Assembly: GCA_964351245.1 (NCBI GenBank)
Contig: CAYGNF010000028.1
Span: 1-15,754 of the forward strand
Origin: JANRKH01 sp964351245
GTDB taxonomy: Bacteria; Pseudomonadota; Alphaproteobacteria; Rickettsiales; Rickettsiaceae
Length of the DNA: 15,754 nucleotides
Reading direction: 5' to 3'
Below are positions 1 to 7,315 of the stretch, piece by piece. The notes below the pieces were generated by a model, which searched no databases, was not told the DNA's origin, and worked only from the letters and a program-made list of their open reading frames with translations. The number at the start of each line of letters is the position of its first letter. Positions within the stretch are counted from its first letter, which is position 1. Made by a program: the position numbers and the translations under genes.

Positions 1-28
1 AAACAAATATAGAAGCCTCTCAGGCTCC
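1..28 (-). terminator. Possible intrinsic terminator of the nadC-ligA operon
   Basis: Read on the minus strand, about 30 bases after the ligA stop codon, positions 28 to 12 form a 7-bp stem (GGAGCCT / AGGCTTC, one G-U pair) with loop GAG. An imperfect T-rich tail (TATATTTGTTT, positions 11-1) follows. The geometry suits a Rho-independent terminator, but the T tract is interrupted. An upstream AAGCC (about positions 33-37) could compete for the GGCTT arm. The window edge hides what lies beyond. Confidence 0.45.
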
Positions 29-60
29 CTACGGCTTAGAATATTGTTGTGATGGAAATT

Positions 61-2112
61 TTATTGTATCATATTTAACCATTCTTGCTCACTCAATACT
101 GGGACTCCGTGCTTTAGAGCCTCTTGTAATTTACTTCCTGGCTTTTTTCCTGCTACCAAATAGTCTGTTTTAGTAGTAACGCTGCTAGTTACTTTTGCCC
201 CATATTTTTCTGCTATTGACTTTGCTTCGTGACGGGATATTTGCTCTAAAGAGCCAGTAAATACAATAATTTTATCACTCATGACAGAAGATATGATCTC
301 TGGAGTTTGAAAAGTCAATTTTTTAGATAGTTCTGATACTGACTTCATATTATCAGTGGATTGAAAAAACTCTACCAGCGAGGCTGTCATTTCTGAACCA
401 AATCCATCTATATTATCGATTGATGTTCTAACGAAATCATCGTTCATTGATAATTTTTGCATATTATCGATAAAATTATCATAATCTTTGTAAATATTTG
501 CTAAGATTTTCGATGTTACAGCGCCTATGTGCCTTATGCCCAAAGCGAATATAAACCTATCTAAGGTAATATTTGACGCTACTGTAATATTATCTACTAA
601 ATTATTCACAGATAAATCTCCCCACTGCTCTTCTTGCGCTAAATCTTTTAGTTTTGCAGAAGTGGGGAGATTAAAAATGTCAGACAAATCTTTGATATAA
701 TTTTTCTCAATTAAAAAAATAATTTGCTTTTTTCCGAGCCCCTCAATATTAAAACACCCCTTGGAAACAAAATGTGTAAGACGCTCTTGGATTTGATCCT
801 TACATTTAAGGCCATTATTGCACCTTAATACGGCATCTTTCTCATTCTTATATACTCTTGAGCCGCAACTTGGACAAAATTCTGGAATCTGAGATTCAGG
901 AAGCAGGTTCGCATTTTCTCTTGCTGCGTATACAACAGAATCTATTTGAGGTATTACATCTCCCGCTCGCTTAAGTGATACTTTATCTCCTATTCTGATA
1001 TCTTTTCTAATAATTTCATCAAAATTATGTAAACTTGCCCTAGATACAAGAACTCCGGCTATATGAACTGGCTCTAATATTGCCACTGGTGTAAGAGCGC
1101 CCGTCCTACCAACTTGTACTTTAATATCTAGCAATTGCGTTGTGGCTAGATATGATGGGAATTTATGAGCAGTAGCGTATCGTGGATTTTTTCCTACTGA
1201 GCCGAGTCTATGGCATAATACAAAATCATCAACCTTATATACTAGCCCATCGATCTCATATTCAAGGGAATCTCGTATATCTCTATATTTAGCATAGAAT
1301 GTTTTTAATTCTGGTAAAGATCTTGCTTTTAATCTTATTGGATTTACTAAAAAACCTAAAGTTTCAAGTTTATCTAGTAATTGACTCTGTGTGCCAGCAA
1401 ATTTCCCAGAAGAGAAACCGATGGAATATACATAGTATCTTAAGGGCCTACTCCTTGTTATCTCTATATCAAGATTTCTTAAAGCACCAGATGCGGCATT
1501 TCTGGGATTTGCAAAAACTTGTTTGTTTTCTATTTGATGCTCTTCATTGAGCCTTCGAAAATCCTCTTTATTAATATAAATCTCTCCCCTGACTTCAAAT
1601 AACTCATCTTCAATATCGATATGATGAGGCAAGTTCGCGATTGTCTTGATATTTGGAGTTATATCTTCTCCGATGCGCCCATCGCCTCTTGAAGCACCTA
1701 TTTCAAGAATACCTTTCTTGTAAATAGCTGAAAAGGAGAGTCCATCTATCTTTAGCTCTGCAATTATTTGAGGAAAATAATCGATCTTAAGAAATTTTTG
1801 CAATCTTTCTATAAAATCCCCCGTCTCCTCTTCTGTAAAAACATTAGAAAGAGATAACATAGGAACTCTATGCTCTACTTTACCAAATCTTGAGCTTGGT
1901 GTACCCCCTACTTCCTGTATAGGGGAATTGATCTTAAGGGATGGAAACTCTGACTCAATACTTGCGCACAAAGCCACTAGATAATCATACTCAGCATCAG
2001 AAACCAAAGGGGTACTTTCTTCGTAATAATGCTTATTGTATAATTTAATTTTATCTACCAATTCCTGGTGATACTTTGCCGCATCAGCAAAATGTCTGGG
2101 TTTTTCCTTCAT
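61..2112 (-). CDS. ligA: NAD+-dependent DNA ligase LigA
   Basis: This enzyme seals nicks in duplex DNA during replication and repair, using NAD+ as adenylate donor. At 683 residues it is full length for bacterial LigA. Domains run in family order. Domain Ia carries the YDYL segment at residues 42-45. The adenylation domain has the catalytic lysine in KIDG at 121-124, followed by SRGDGRIGED (141-150) and NPRNAASGALR (202-212). The OB fold is at about 320-400. A four-cysteine zinc finger uses C413, C416, C431 and C437. Helix-hairpin-helix repeats cover about 440-590, and a BRCT domain covers about 607-683 (FTGSLEQISRHEA...DYLVAGKKPGSKL). The ATG overlaps the nadC TGA (ATGA, 2109-2112). No clear Shine-Dalgarno precedes it, so translation is probably coupled to nadC. 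No truncation or missing catalytic residue is seen. Confidence 0.98.
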   Translation of the reverse strand: MKEKPRHFADAAKYHQELVDKIKLYNKHYYEESTPLVSDAEYDYLVALCASIESEFPSLKINSPIQEVGGTPSSRFGKVEHRVPMLSLSNVFTEEETGDFIERLQKFLKIDYFPQIIAELKIDGLSFSAIYKKGILEIGASRGDGRIGEDITPNIKTIANLPHHIDIEDELFEVRGEIYINKEDFRRLNEEHQIENKQVFANPRNAASGALRNLDIEITRSRPLRYYVYSIGFSSGKFAGTQSQLLDKLETLGFLVNPIRLKARSLPELKTFYAKYRDIRDSLEYEIDGLVYKVDDFVLCHRLGSVGKNPRYATAHKFPSYLATTQLLDIKVQVGRTGALTPVAILEPVHIAGVLVSRASLHNFDEIIRKDIRIGDKVSLKRAGDVIPQIDSVVYAARENANLLPESQIPEFCPSCGSRVYKNEKDAVLRCNNGLKCKDQIQERLTHFVSKGCFNIEGLGKKQIIFLIEKNYIKDLSDIFNLPTSAKLKDLAQEEQWGDLSVNNLVDNITVASNITLDRFIFALGIRHIGAVTSKILANIYKDYDNFIDNMQKLSMNDDFVRTSIDNIDGFGSEMTASLVEFFQSTDNMKSVSELSKKLTFQTPEIISSVMSDKIIVFTGSLEQISRHEAKSIAEKYGAKVTSSVTTKTDYLVAGKKPGSKLQEALKHGVPVLSEQEWLNMIQ

Positions 2113-2945
2113 AAGAGATCAAGGCTAATATCTGCAGCCGGGCTGGAATGAGTGATAGCTCCTACCGAAATAATATCAGGCCCTGACTGCGCATATCGTT
2201 TTACATTACCCAAATTAATACCTCCAGAAACTTCTATTATTGCTTTTGCTTGATTTACCTCTACGCAATATTTTATATTTTCTGGACTCATATTATCAAG
2301 CAAGATAATATTAGCATCTAGCGATGTTGCTTCATGAAATAATTCTATCGTATCACATTCGATAATAATTTTTGTATAATGAGGACTGCTTATTAACGCT
2401 TTATCATAAGCATTTTTCAATGATCCTTCTGCTATAATATGATTATCTTTAATCATTATAGCGCTATCTAAAGCTAATCTGTGATTGATGCCTCCTCCGC
2501 ACCTTACTGCATATTTTTGTAGCATTCTAAGACCGGGTATTGTTTTTCTAGTATCTGCTATTTTAGCTCTGAAGCCTTCTACTTCTTCTACGAATTTATT
2601 AGTATAAGTTGCTATCCCAGATAGATGTTGCAAGAAATTTAACAATACTCTTTCGAGCAAAAGAATCGATTTTGTAGCACCATTACCTTCTAATATTGCT
2701 TGATTTTGGGAAACTCGCTGCCCATCTTGACATTCCCATTTTACGCTCTTAATACCTAAATGATTAAAATACCATTCTGCAATCTCTGAGCCACAAAAGA
2801 TAAGATCTTGCTTTGCAATGATACGAAAATTAGATACATGATCCTTAGATAATAATGCGTCTGAAGTAATATCACCAGCTATCCCATGATCTTCTAGAAG
2901 CGCATGATTTAAAAAAGTACATAAAGTAGAAATATTCAGTTGCAT
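2109..2945 (-). CDS. nadC: Nicotinate-nucleotide pyrophosphorylase (quinolinate phosphoribosyltransferase)
   Basis: NadC converts quinolinate and PRPP to nicotinate mononucleotide, CO2 and pyrophosphate, the last dedicated step of de novo NAD synthesis, in the cytosol. The 278-residue length is normal. Family motifs are visible: LLERVLLNFLQHLSG (96-110), DTRKTIPGLR (131-140), RCGGGINHRLALD (148-160), MIKDNH (164-169), acidic E196 and D217, and EVSGGI (238-243). The tandem glycines and the RKT, HR and KDNH residues are the substrate phosphate and carboxylate contacts known for the family. The ATG at 2943-2945 has a weak, distant AGGA upstream. It is the first gene of an operon with ligA and diverges from iscX. 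ModD is a related family, but the motif set and the absence of molybdenum genes favour NadC. Neither nadA nor nadB is in the window, so the source of quinolinate is unknown. Confidence 0.95.
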   Translation of the reverse strand: MQLNISTLCTFLNHALLEDHGIAGDITSDALLSKDHVSNFRIIAKQDLIFCGSEIAEWYFNHLGIKSVKWECQDGQRVSQNQAILEGNGATKSILLLERVLLNFLQHLSGIATYTNKFVEEVEGFRAKIADTRKTIPGLRMLQKYAVRCGGGINHRLALDSAIMIKDNHIIAEGSLKNAYDKALISSPHYTKIIIECDTIELFHEATSLDANIILLDNMSPENIKYCVEVNQAKAIIEVSGGINLGNVKRYAQSGPDIISVGAITHSSPAADISLDLL

Positions 2946-3046
2946 AAGTCACTCATCCTATATATTAATAAAGCTCAGTTTTGAAAACAATGTAGCAATG
3001 GATATTAATTACAAATACAATAAAATCAACATATTTCAGGTAGATT
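2946..3046. promoter_or_regulatory. Divergent nadC / iscX promoter region
   Basis: This 101-base AT-rich gap separates the divergent nadC and iscX starts, so it should hold promoters for both. For iscX, TTGAAA (2981-2986) lies 16 bases upstream of TATTAA (3003-3008). For nadC on the minus strand, TTTTCA with a 17-base spacer and TATATA is possible. Both fits are weak. An AGGTAG-type ribosome binding site (about 3038-3043) precedes the iscX ATG. Confidence 0.35.
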
Positions 3047-3271
3047 ATGCAATGGCATCAAATTAAAAAAATTATCAAGGCATTAGAAGAATATTATCCA
3101 GAAATGGATGTAAATGAATTATCTTTATCTGATCTCAAAGATCTCGTTCTTGATCTACAAGATTTTGAAGATGATCCAGACGGAGCAAAGGATGCGGATC
3201 TAAAAAAACTTAAAGAATCTTGGATTGAATTGAAGGAAGAGGGTTACGAAGATTTGGACCACGATCTATAA
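3047..3271 (+). CDS. iscX: Fe-S assembly protein IscX (YfhJ family)
   Basis: IscX is a small acidic adaptor that binds the cysteine desulfurase IscS and iron and tunes iron-sulfur cluster assembly in the cytosol. This 74-residue protein follows the family pattern from end to end. It has an N-terminal tryptophan (W3), an ALEEYYPEMD helix (12-21), an SDLKDLVLDLQDFEDDP core (28-44) matching the conserved L-x-DF-DDP motif, and a late W-x-E-x segment. It is slightly longer than the roughly 66-residue Escherichia coli protein because of an acidic tail (EGYEDLDHDL). An AGG-type ribosome binding site stands about 7 bases before the ATG. The gene is alone here; no iscS, iscU, hscA or fdx is in the window. 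The next gene is convergent. Confidence 0.9.
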   Translation: MQWHQIKKIIKALEEYYPEMDVNELSLSDLKDLVLDLQDFEDDPDGAKDADLKKLKESWIELKEEGYEDLDHDL

Positions 3272-3308
3272 TTAAGAGTATTACAATCGCTTATTTAAGG
3301 TTTTTGAA

Positions 3309-3517
3309 TTAATTGTAAATTCTGCCATAAGCACCTTGAACTATACCATTCAATTTAGACAAATAAATTTTCAACAGGATCCTACGTAAGTCTATATTAT
3401 AACATACTCCCTTACATAGCGATCCCACGAGGCTGGATTTAATAATTTAATAAACGCAAGTGGTATGAGCTCTACTTCTATAGAATATTTACTATTACCA
3501 CTTTCTCTAATAATTGT
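3309..3517 (-). pseudogene. Possible frameshifted 3' remnant of the adjacent TPR gene
   Basis: After the stop codon of the neighbouring TPR gene (TAG, 3507-3509), the minus strand stays open in shifted frames. Positions 3517-3392 read 41 codons with a protein-like run (KYSIEVELIPLAF, LNPASWDRYVREYV), ending at TAG. An overlapping frame from 3446 to 3309 reads 45 codons (NIDLRRILLKIYLSKLNG, QGAYGRIYN), ending at TAA. Neither segment has a convincing start. The second is in the same phase as the TPR gene, so two opposite one-base shifts would join all three into a product of about 500 residues. That relationship is inference. In AT-rich DNA one such open stretch could arise by chance; two in tandem on the same strand is less likely. 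No homologue is recognised. Confidence 0.35.
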
Positions 3518-4811
3518 TCATTTCAGTATAATTACCTAATGCGTCTACACATAGATAGCCATTATCCTCATTTATTGCATCCAAATATTCTGCATCATTA
3601 TCCTGATGCGCCATCTGTTCTTGCAATGATATTTCGGCTTTAAACTCATTATGTTTTTCAGCTAAAGATTTCATAGTCTCTTCTATCTTATCGTGATAAG
3701 AAGTATCAAAATCTTCGTACTCATAATGCGCATTATGACTCTTTAAGATATTTTCTATTTTATTTCTTTTAGATATGTTGGAGTTGAGCTCATATCTAGT
3801 CAATAATATTACAGGCAATATATCTAATAAGTGCTGATCTTGGAATGCAATTACTTGTATTGGCGTGATCGTCTCTAGATTAATGCTTAGTATATCCTCT
3901 GCATCACTAATGTAATCCTCCATCTTGCTCATGTTATTTTTAATTAATTCTGCAAGAGAGTTTGATTGTTTTATTAATTCACAACAAACAAGCTCTATAT
4001 TCTGATTTGCTATATTTATTATATTCTCTACTTGCTGATTTGCATTTGAAACTTGAGATTCTTTATTCTGCTTGTTAAAAATTTGTAGGGTTTGTGTTAT
4101 TTTATTATACTCTTCTTGCTCAATTAAGAATGATGTTTGAAGATTAACGCTCTCGTCTCTGATGTGCTTTAACGCTTTTATATAAGCATCAATATCGTAA
4201 GACCTAATAGCTTGAACATCCTCTGAAGATACTTTGTATGCATTTTCTGTGATTATAGTGAGTTTAGTATTGATTTTCACATCCAAACTATTTGCTTCAT
4301 TGATAAGTTTATTGATGCATTCCTCGGATTCTGCTTTACCATTAAGAGCCTCAGAGTTTTCTGCGTCTATTTTTATTGCATCATCAAATGCTATGATTGA
4401 TTCTTGAAATCTAGATAAAGCTTTGAGAGCATTGCCTTTATTTGTATGGTAGGAAGCATTCTTATCATTCAATTTGATTGCTTGTTCGTATTCGTATAAT
4501 GCTTCAGTATATTTACCTTGTTTGTAAAAACTCTCGCCTCTTTTAACGCAATCATTTTCTTTAATAAGTTTATCCACTAAATCATTGAACTTATCAGGTG
4601 GATTCTGTGAATATACTCCATTAGTGCGGGAGGATGAGTATTGAATAACGAGCATGCGAGCATTTTGAACATTTTGAGCCTTTGGTAGAAGAGCATTAAT
4701 ATCGTAATCCCCCTTTGTATATTCAGTTAGTACTTCGTTTGCTTGATGTGACCTATCGCATGGTAGCGTGACATCATTGTGGATTTTATAATATACTTTA
4801 CATGAACGCAT
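3507..4811 (-). CDS. TPR and coiled-coil protein of unknown function
   Basis: I do not recognise the specific family. Of 434 residues, the clear part is two consecutive 34-residue tetratricopeptide repeats at about 84-151 (YKQGKYTEALYEYEQAIKLN and the repeat ending AFDDAIKIDAE), with a partial third. Such repeats usually form protein-binding scaffolds. A long helical, probably coiled-coil stretch follows at about 160-310, rich in N, Q, K and E. The end is acidic (YEYEDFD, AHQDNDAEYLDA). There is no signal peptide or membrane helix, so the protein is cytosolic or secreted by a non-Sec route. The start is well supported: GAGGAG (4821-4826) is 9 bases before the ATG and a promoter lies upstream. 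The gene appears monocistronic. Its C-terminus may have been cut short by a frameshift. TPR proteins are abundant in intracellular bacteria, but no role can be assigned. Confidence 0.85.
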   Translation of the reverse strand: MRSCKVYYKIHNDVTLPCDRSHQANEVLTEYTKGDYDINALLPKAQNVQNARMLVIQYSSSRTNGVYSQNPPDKFNDLVDKLIKENDCVKRGESFYKQGKYTEALYEYEQAIKLNDKNASYHTNKGNALKALSRFQESIIAFDDAIKIDAENSEALNGKAESEECINKLINEANSLDVKINTKLTIITENAYKVSSEDVQAIRSYDIDAYIKALKHIRDESVNLQTSFLIEQEEYNKITQTLQIFNKQNKESQVSNANQQVENIINIANQNIELVCCELIKQSNSLAELIKNNMSKMEDYISDAEDILSINLETITPIQVIAFQDQHLLDILPVILLTRYELNSNISKRNKIENILKSHNAHYEYEDFDTSYHDKIEETMKSLAEKHNEFKAEISLQEQMAHQDNDAEYLDAINEDNGYLCVDALGNYTEMNNY

Positions 4812-4841
4812 AATATTATGCTCCTCTATATTTTTTAATTA

Positions 4842-4870
4842 ACTATAGCATATTACCCAAGCTATGGTAA
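4842..4870 (-). promoter_or_regulatory. Sigma-70-type promoter of the TPR gene
   Basis: On the minus strand, TTACCA (4865-4870, 4 of 6 consensus) is separated by 17 bases from TATAGT (4842-4847, 5 of 6). A TGC just before gives an extended -10. Transcription would start near 4836, leaving a leader of about 25 bases that contains the GAGGAG ribosome binding site. The remainder of the 4812-5076 gap is AT-rich, with no other gene seen. Confidence 0.55.
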
Positions 4871-5076
4871 ATATACAGGATAGTCAATAGAGTTTTGATG
4901 CATAATACCCATATATAATAAGACATTAAGCTATTTATTTGAAATCAATAAGAATAATAATATATTATCTGGAATTTTTAAAATACATAACTTTTTATTA
5001 AATAAATATACAAGTACGTAGCCTATAATTTAACAATAAGATTTGGTATAATTTATAATCCGAAAATTAGCATTTA

Positions 5077-5964
5077 CTACTGTGGCATTGCTGATTGAAT
5101 TTTACCGAGGGAGCTTGTATTAAGCAAAATGATTACAATCCGCGCATTTTGGGGTGAGTCTAGATTTGTCATATCGTAAGGCTCAGTATTTGCTCTACCT
5201 ATTAATTTTAGTATTTGATCTTTTTTGATTCTTTTCTCTAAGAAGCCCCGAATTGCATTTGCTCTATCGATAGATAATTTCCATTGATCTAAATTTTTGA
5301 TATCCCCATCTGTTTTATTAGAAGTGTGGCATTCGATAGAGATATAATTCGGCAAGGTTTTTATTAAATCCCCTATAATAAATAAAAATTTCTGCATATA
5401 AGGCTCAACATCTGTAGAGCCTGGTTTGAATACTGCTCTATTTAATGAATCAAGCACTTGAATTCTTATGCCTTCGGGAGTACGATCTATAACAACATTA
5501 TCACTCATATCAGTAACCTCCCCACTTCCATCAAGATTTTGTGCAAGATTATTCATCACATTGACTAGTTTTGTTGCATCGCTATCAACAATGAGGGATT
5601 TTTTGTCTTGATTATTATCGCTTGCATTAGGCGTACCTGGATAAAGCGAAGAAGTAGTAGCATTCATATGTAAATTTTGCTTATAAGGAAGAGCATTTGT
5701 TTCTCCTTCCCATCCCTTCATATCCCTAATTCCAGATTCTGGATGGAAGTACTGAGCTATCCCTTGAAGCCTATCAGAAGATACTGCACTAATTAACCAC
5801 ATTAATAGAAAAAACGCCATCATCGCAGTAACAAAATCTGCATAAGCTACTTTCCATGCGCCTCCGTGATGGCCATCATGATGCTTCTTGATTTTCTTAA
5901 TAATAATAATATTTTGCTTTTGAGATGATGGTACTTCCTGACCAGGCTCCTTGTTTTGGGACAC
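5077..5964 (-). CDS. motB: Flagellar motor stator protein MotB
   Basis: MotB anchors the stator to peptidoglycan and, with MotA, forms the ion channel that drives flagellar rotation. The 295-residue protein begins with a basic cytosolic tail (KKIKKHH). One membrane helix follows at about 41-61 (YADFVTAMMAFFLLMWLISA). It holds the proton-binding aspartate D43, equivalent to Escherichia coli D32, in the canonical AWKVAYADFVTAMMAFF context. A plug and linker follow, then an OmpA-like peptidoglycan-binding domain at about 155-285 (VFKPGSTDVEPY, LSIDRANAIRGFL, and N-x-R near the end). The start codon is GTG (5964-5962), 3 bases after the motA stop, with AAGGA at 5971-5975 inside the motA end. This suggests translational coupling. 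No residue needed for function is obviously missing. Confidence 0.95.
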   Translation of the reverse strand: MSQNKEPGQEVPSSQKQNIIIIKKIKKHHDGHHGGAWKVAYADFVTAMMAFFLLMWLISAVSSDRLQGIAQYFHPESGIRDMKGWEGETNALPYKQNLHMNATTSSLYPGTPNASDNNQDKKSLIVDSDATKLVNVMNNLAQNLDGSGEVTDMSDNVVIDRTPEGIRIQVLDSLNRAVFKPGSTDVEPYMQKFLFIIGDLIKTLPNYISIECHTSNKTDGDIKNLDQWKLSIDRANAIRGFLEKRIKKDQILKLIGRANTEPYDMTNLDSPQNARIVIILLNTSSLGKIQSAMPQ

Positions 5965-5967
5965 TGC

Positions 5968-6825
5968 CTATCCTTCATTTGATTTGTTAATCAAGCTATC
6001 CACTTCATAAAAATCCGGCCTGATATTCTCTGGTATATTTTTGCGCATAAATTCAGCAGTAATAATTGGAGCATTACCACTAGCGTGGCTCATAATGCCC
6101 GATTTGATACAAATAATAAACATCACTTGTTGTTCGGCGTAATTTTTTAAATAATTAGCTACAGGGCCAAATAATCCATAAGCAAATAGCACGCCAGTAA
6201 AAGTCCCTACTAGAGCTGCTGCAATCAGCCCGCCTAAAACAGTAGGTGGCTCATCGATACTTTTCATTGTGATAATTACCCCAAGTACTGCGGCAACTAT
6301 TCCAAGCGCCGGTAATGCATCTGCAAGAGTTCCTATGATTTTGCTCGGAGAATTACATTCATGTTCGTATATTTCAATATCTCTATCTATTAAAGAGTCT
6401 AATTGATGTGTATCAATACCCATGGTAATTAATCTTAAATAATCTCTTAAAAAATCTAGTGCATGGTGATCTTTTAGTAAATTAGGAGCCTCCGCTAGTA
6501 AGGTGCTTTCTTTAGGATTTTCTACATGTGGCTCAATAGCAAGCATACCCTTTGTTTTAGCAAACTTAAAAATGTTAAAACTTAGAACAAGAAGCTCTAG
6601 GTAATCTGCTTTGGATTTGTGTCTAAATTTAAAAAGATACCTAAGGGCTTTTAGTGTATCAAGGAGTAAGTCTAGAGAGTTTCCTATGATCATTGCACCT
6701 ATTCCTGATCCAATAATTATAACTAGCTCACTAGGTTGATATAATATACGCAAGTCTCCGTGATGCATAGTGTAGCCCCCGGCTACTGATCCAGCTACTA
6801 TAGCTAGGCCAATTATGAATAACAT
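5968..6825 (-). CDS. motA: Flagellar motor stator protein MotA
   Basis: MotA is the membrane subunit of the flagellar stator; its cytosolic loop pushes the rotor protein FliG. The 285-residue length is normal. The start MLFIIGLAIVAGSVAGGYTM is typical. Four membrane helices lie at about 2-20, 32-50, 166-187 and 196-220. The cytosolic loop has GMLAIEPHVENP (93-104) with E98 at the family's charged rotor-contact position. Conserved prolines P172 (ADALPALGIVAAVLG) and P221 (YGLFGPVANYL) match Escherichia coli P173 and P222. A strong Shine-Dalgarno (GGAGGAG, 6829-6835) precedes the ATG. Only 19 bases separate it from tadA, so it is probably read from the fieF promoter unless an unseen internal promoter exists. 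No flagellin, hook or switch genes are in the window. Confidence 0.96.
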   Translation of the reverse strand: MLFIIGLAIVAGSVAGGYTMHHGDLRILYQPSELVIIIGSGIGAMIIGNSLDLLLDTLKALRYLFKFRHKSKADYLELLVLSFNIFKFAKTKGMLAIEPHVENPKESTLLAEAPNLLKDHHALDFLRDYLRLITMGIDTHQLDSLIDRDIEIYEHECNSPSKIIGTLADALPALGIVAAVLGVIITMKSIDEPPTVLGGLIAAALVGTFTGVLFAYGLFGPVANYLKNYAEQQVMFIICIKSGIMSHASGNAPIITAEFMRKNIPENIRPDFYEVDSLINKSNEG

Positions 6826-6844
6826 TTGCTCCTCCTTCTGGTCT

Positions 6845-7315
6845 TTATCTATTCCTGATATATCTAAAGAAATCTTTCATTAATAATGAATTAGTTTCTT
6901 CATATATTCCAGAATAAATTTCAGGTCTATGGAAACAATTTTTTGAATTAAAGAAATTAGACACAGATTCTACCGCTCCAAACTTAGAATCTTTTGCTCC
7001 GTAATATAGTCTTCCTATTCTGTACATAGAAATTGCGGCAGCGCACATAGGACATGGTTCTAAAGTGATATATAGATCACATTCGCTTAGATACTTAGAG
7101 CCTAATTTTTTAGATGCTAATGTAAGAGCAATGATTTCTGCATGGTATAATGGTGATTTTTTGCTTTCGACTTTATTATGAGCTTTTGCGATAATCAATC
7201 CTGAGTTTCGTTCCACTACCACAGCCCCTACTGGCACTTCTTGCAAAATACCTCCCTTTTTTGCCATTTTGATGGCATGCTCCATGTATCTAGTCTGCTT
7301 TAGGTACAAGTTCAT
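6845..7315 (-). CDS. tadA: tRNA-specific adenosine deaminase TadA
   Basis: TadA deaminates adenosine 34 to inosine in tRNA-Arg(ACG), which is needed to read CGN arginine codons. The zinc-dependent deaminase motifs are complete. Numbered from the chosen start, these are HAE at 58-60 (zinc ligand and catalytic glutamate) and PCPMC at 87-91 (the two zinc cysteines), after EVPVGAVVVE and before a YYGAKDSKFGAVES-type segment. Start choice is uncertain. The longest frame opens with TTG at 7339, giving 164 residues. I chose the ATG at 7315 (156 residues, a usual length), which overlaps the end of fieF by 26 bases. An ATG at 7285 (146 residues) would remove the overlap and still keep the MEHAIKMAKKGG helix. 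None of the three has a strong ribosome binding site, so coupling to fieF is likely. Confidence 0.95.
   Translation of the reverse strand: MNLYLKQTRYMEHAIKMAKKGGILQEVPVGAVVVERNSGLIIAKAHNKVESKKSPLYHAEIIALTLASKKLGSKYLSECDLYITLEPCPMCAAAISMYRIGRLYYGAKDSKFGAVESVSNFFNSKNCFHRPEIYSGIYEETNSLLMKDFFRYIRNR

Noticed and set aside
1299..1550. 83-codon plus-strand ORF inside ligA
   Set aside because: It lies antisense within the intact, fully motif-supported ligA and has a hydrophobic, low-complexity product with no recognisable domain.
3286..3305. Short CTTA/TAAG repeat before TTTTT downstream of iscX
   Set aside because: A 4-bp stem with a 2-base loop is too small for a terminator.
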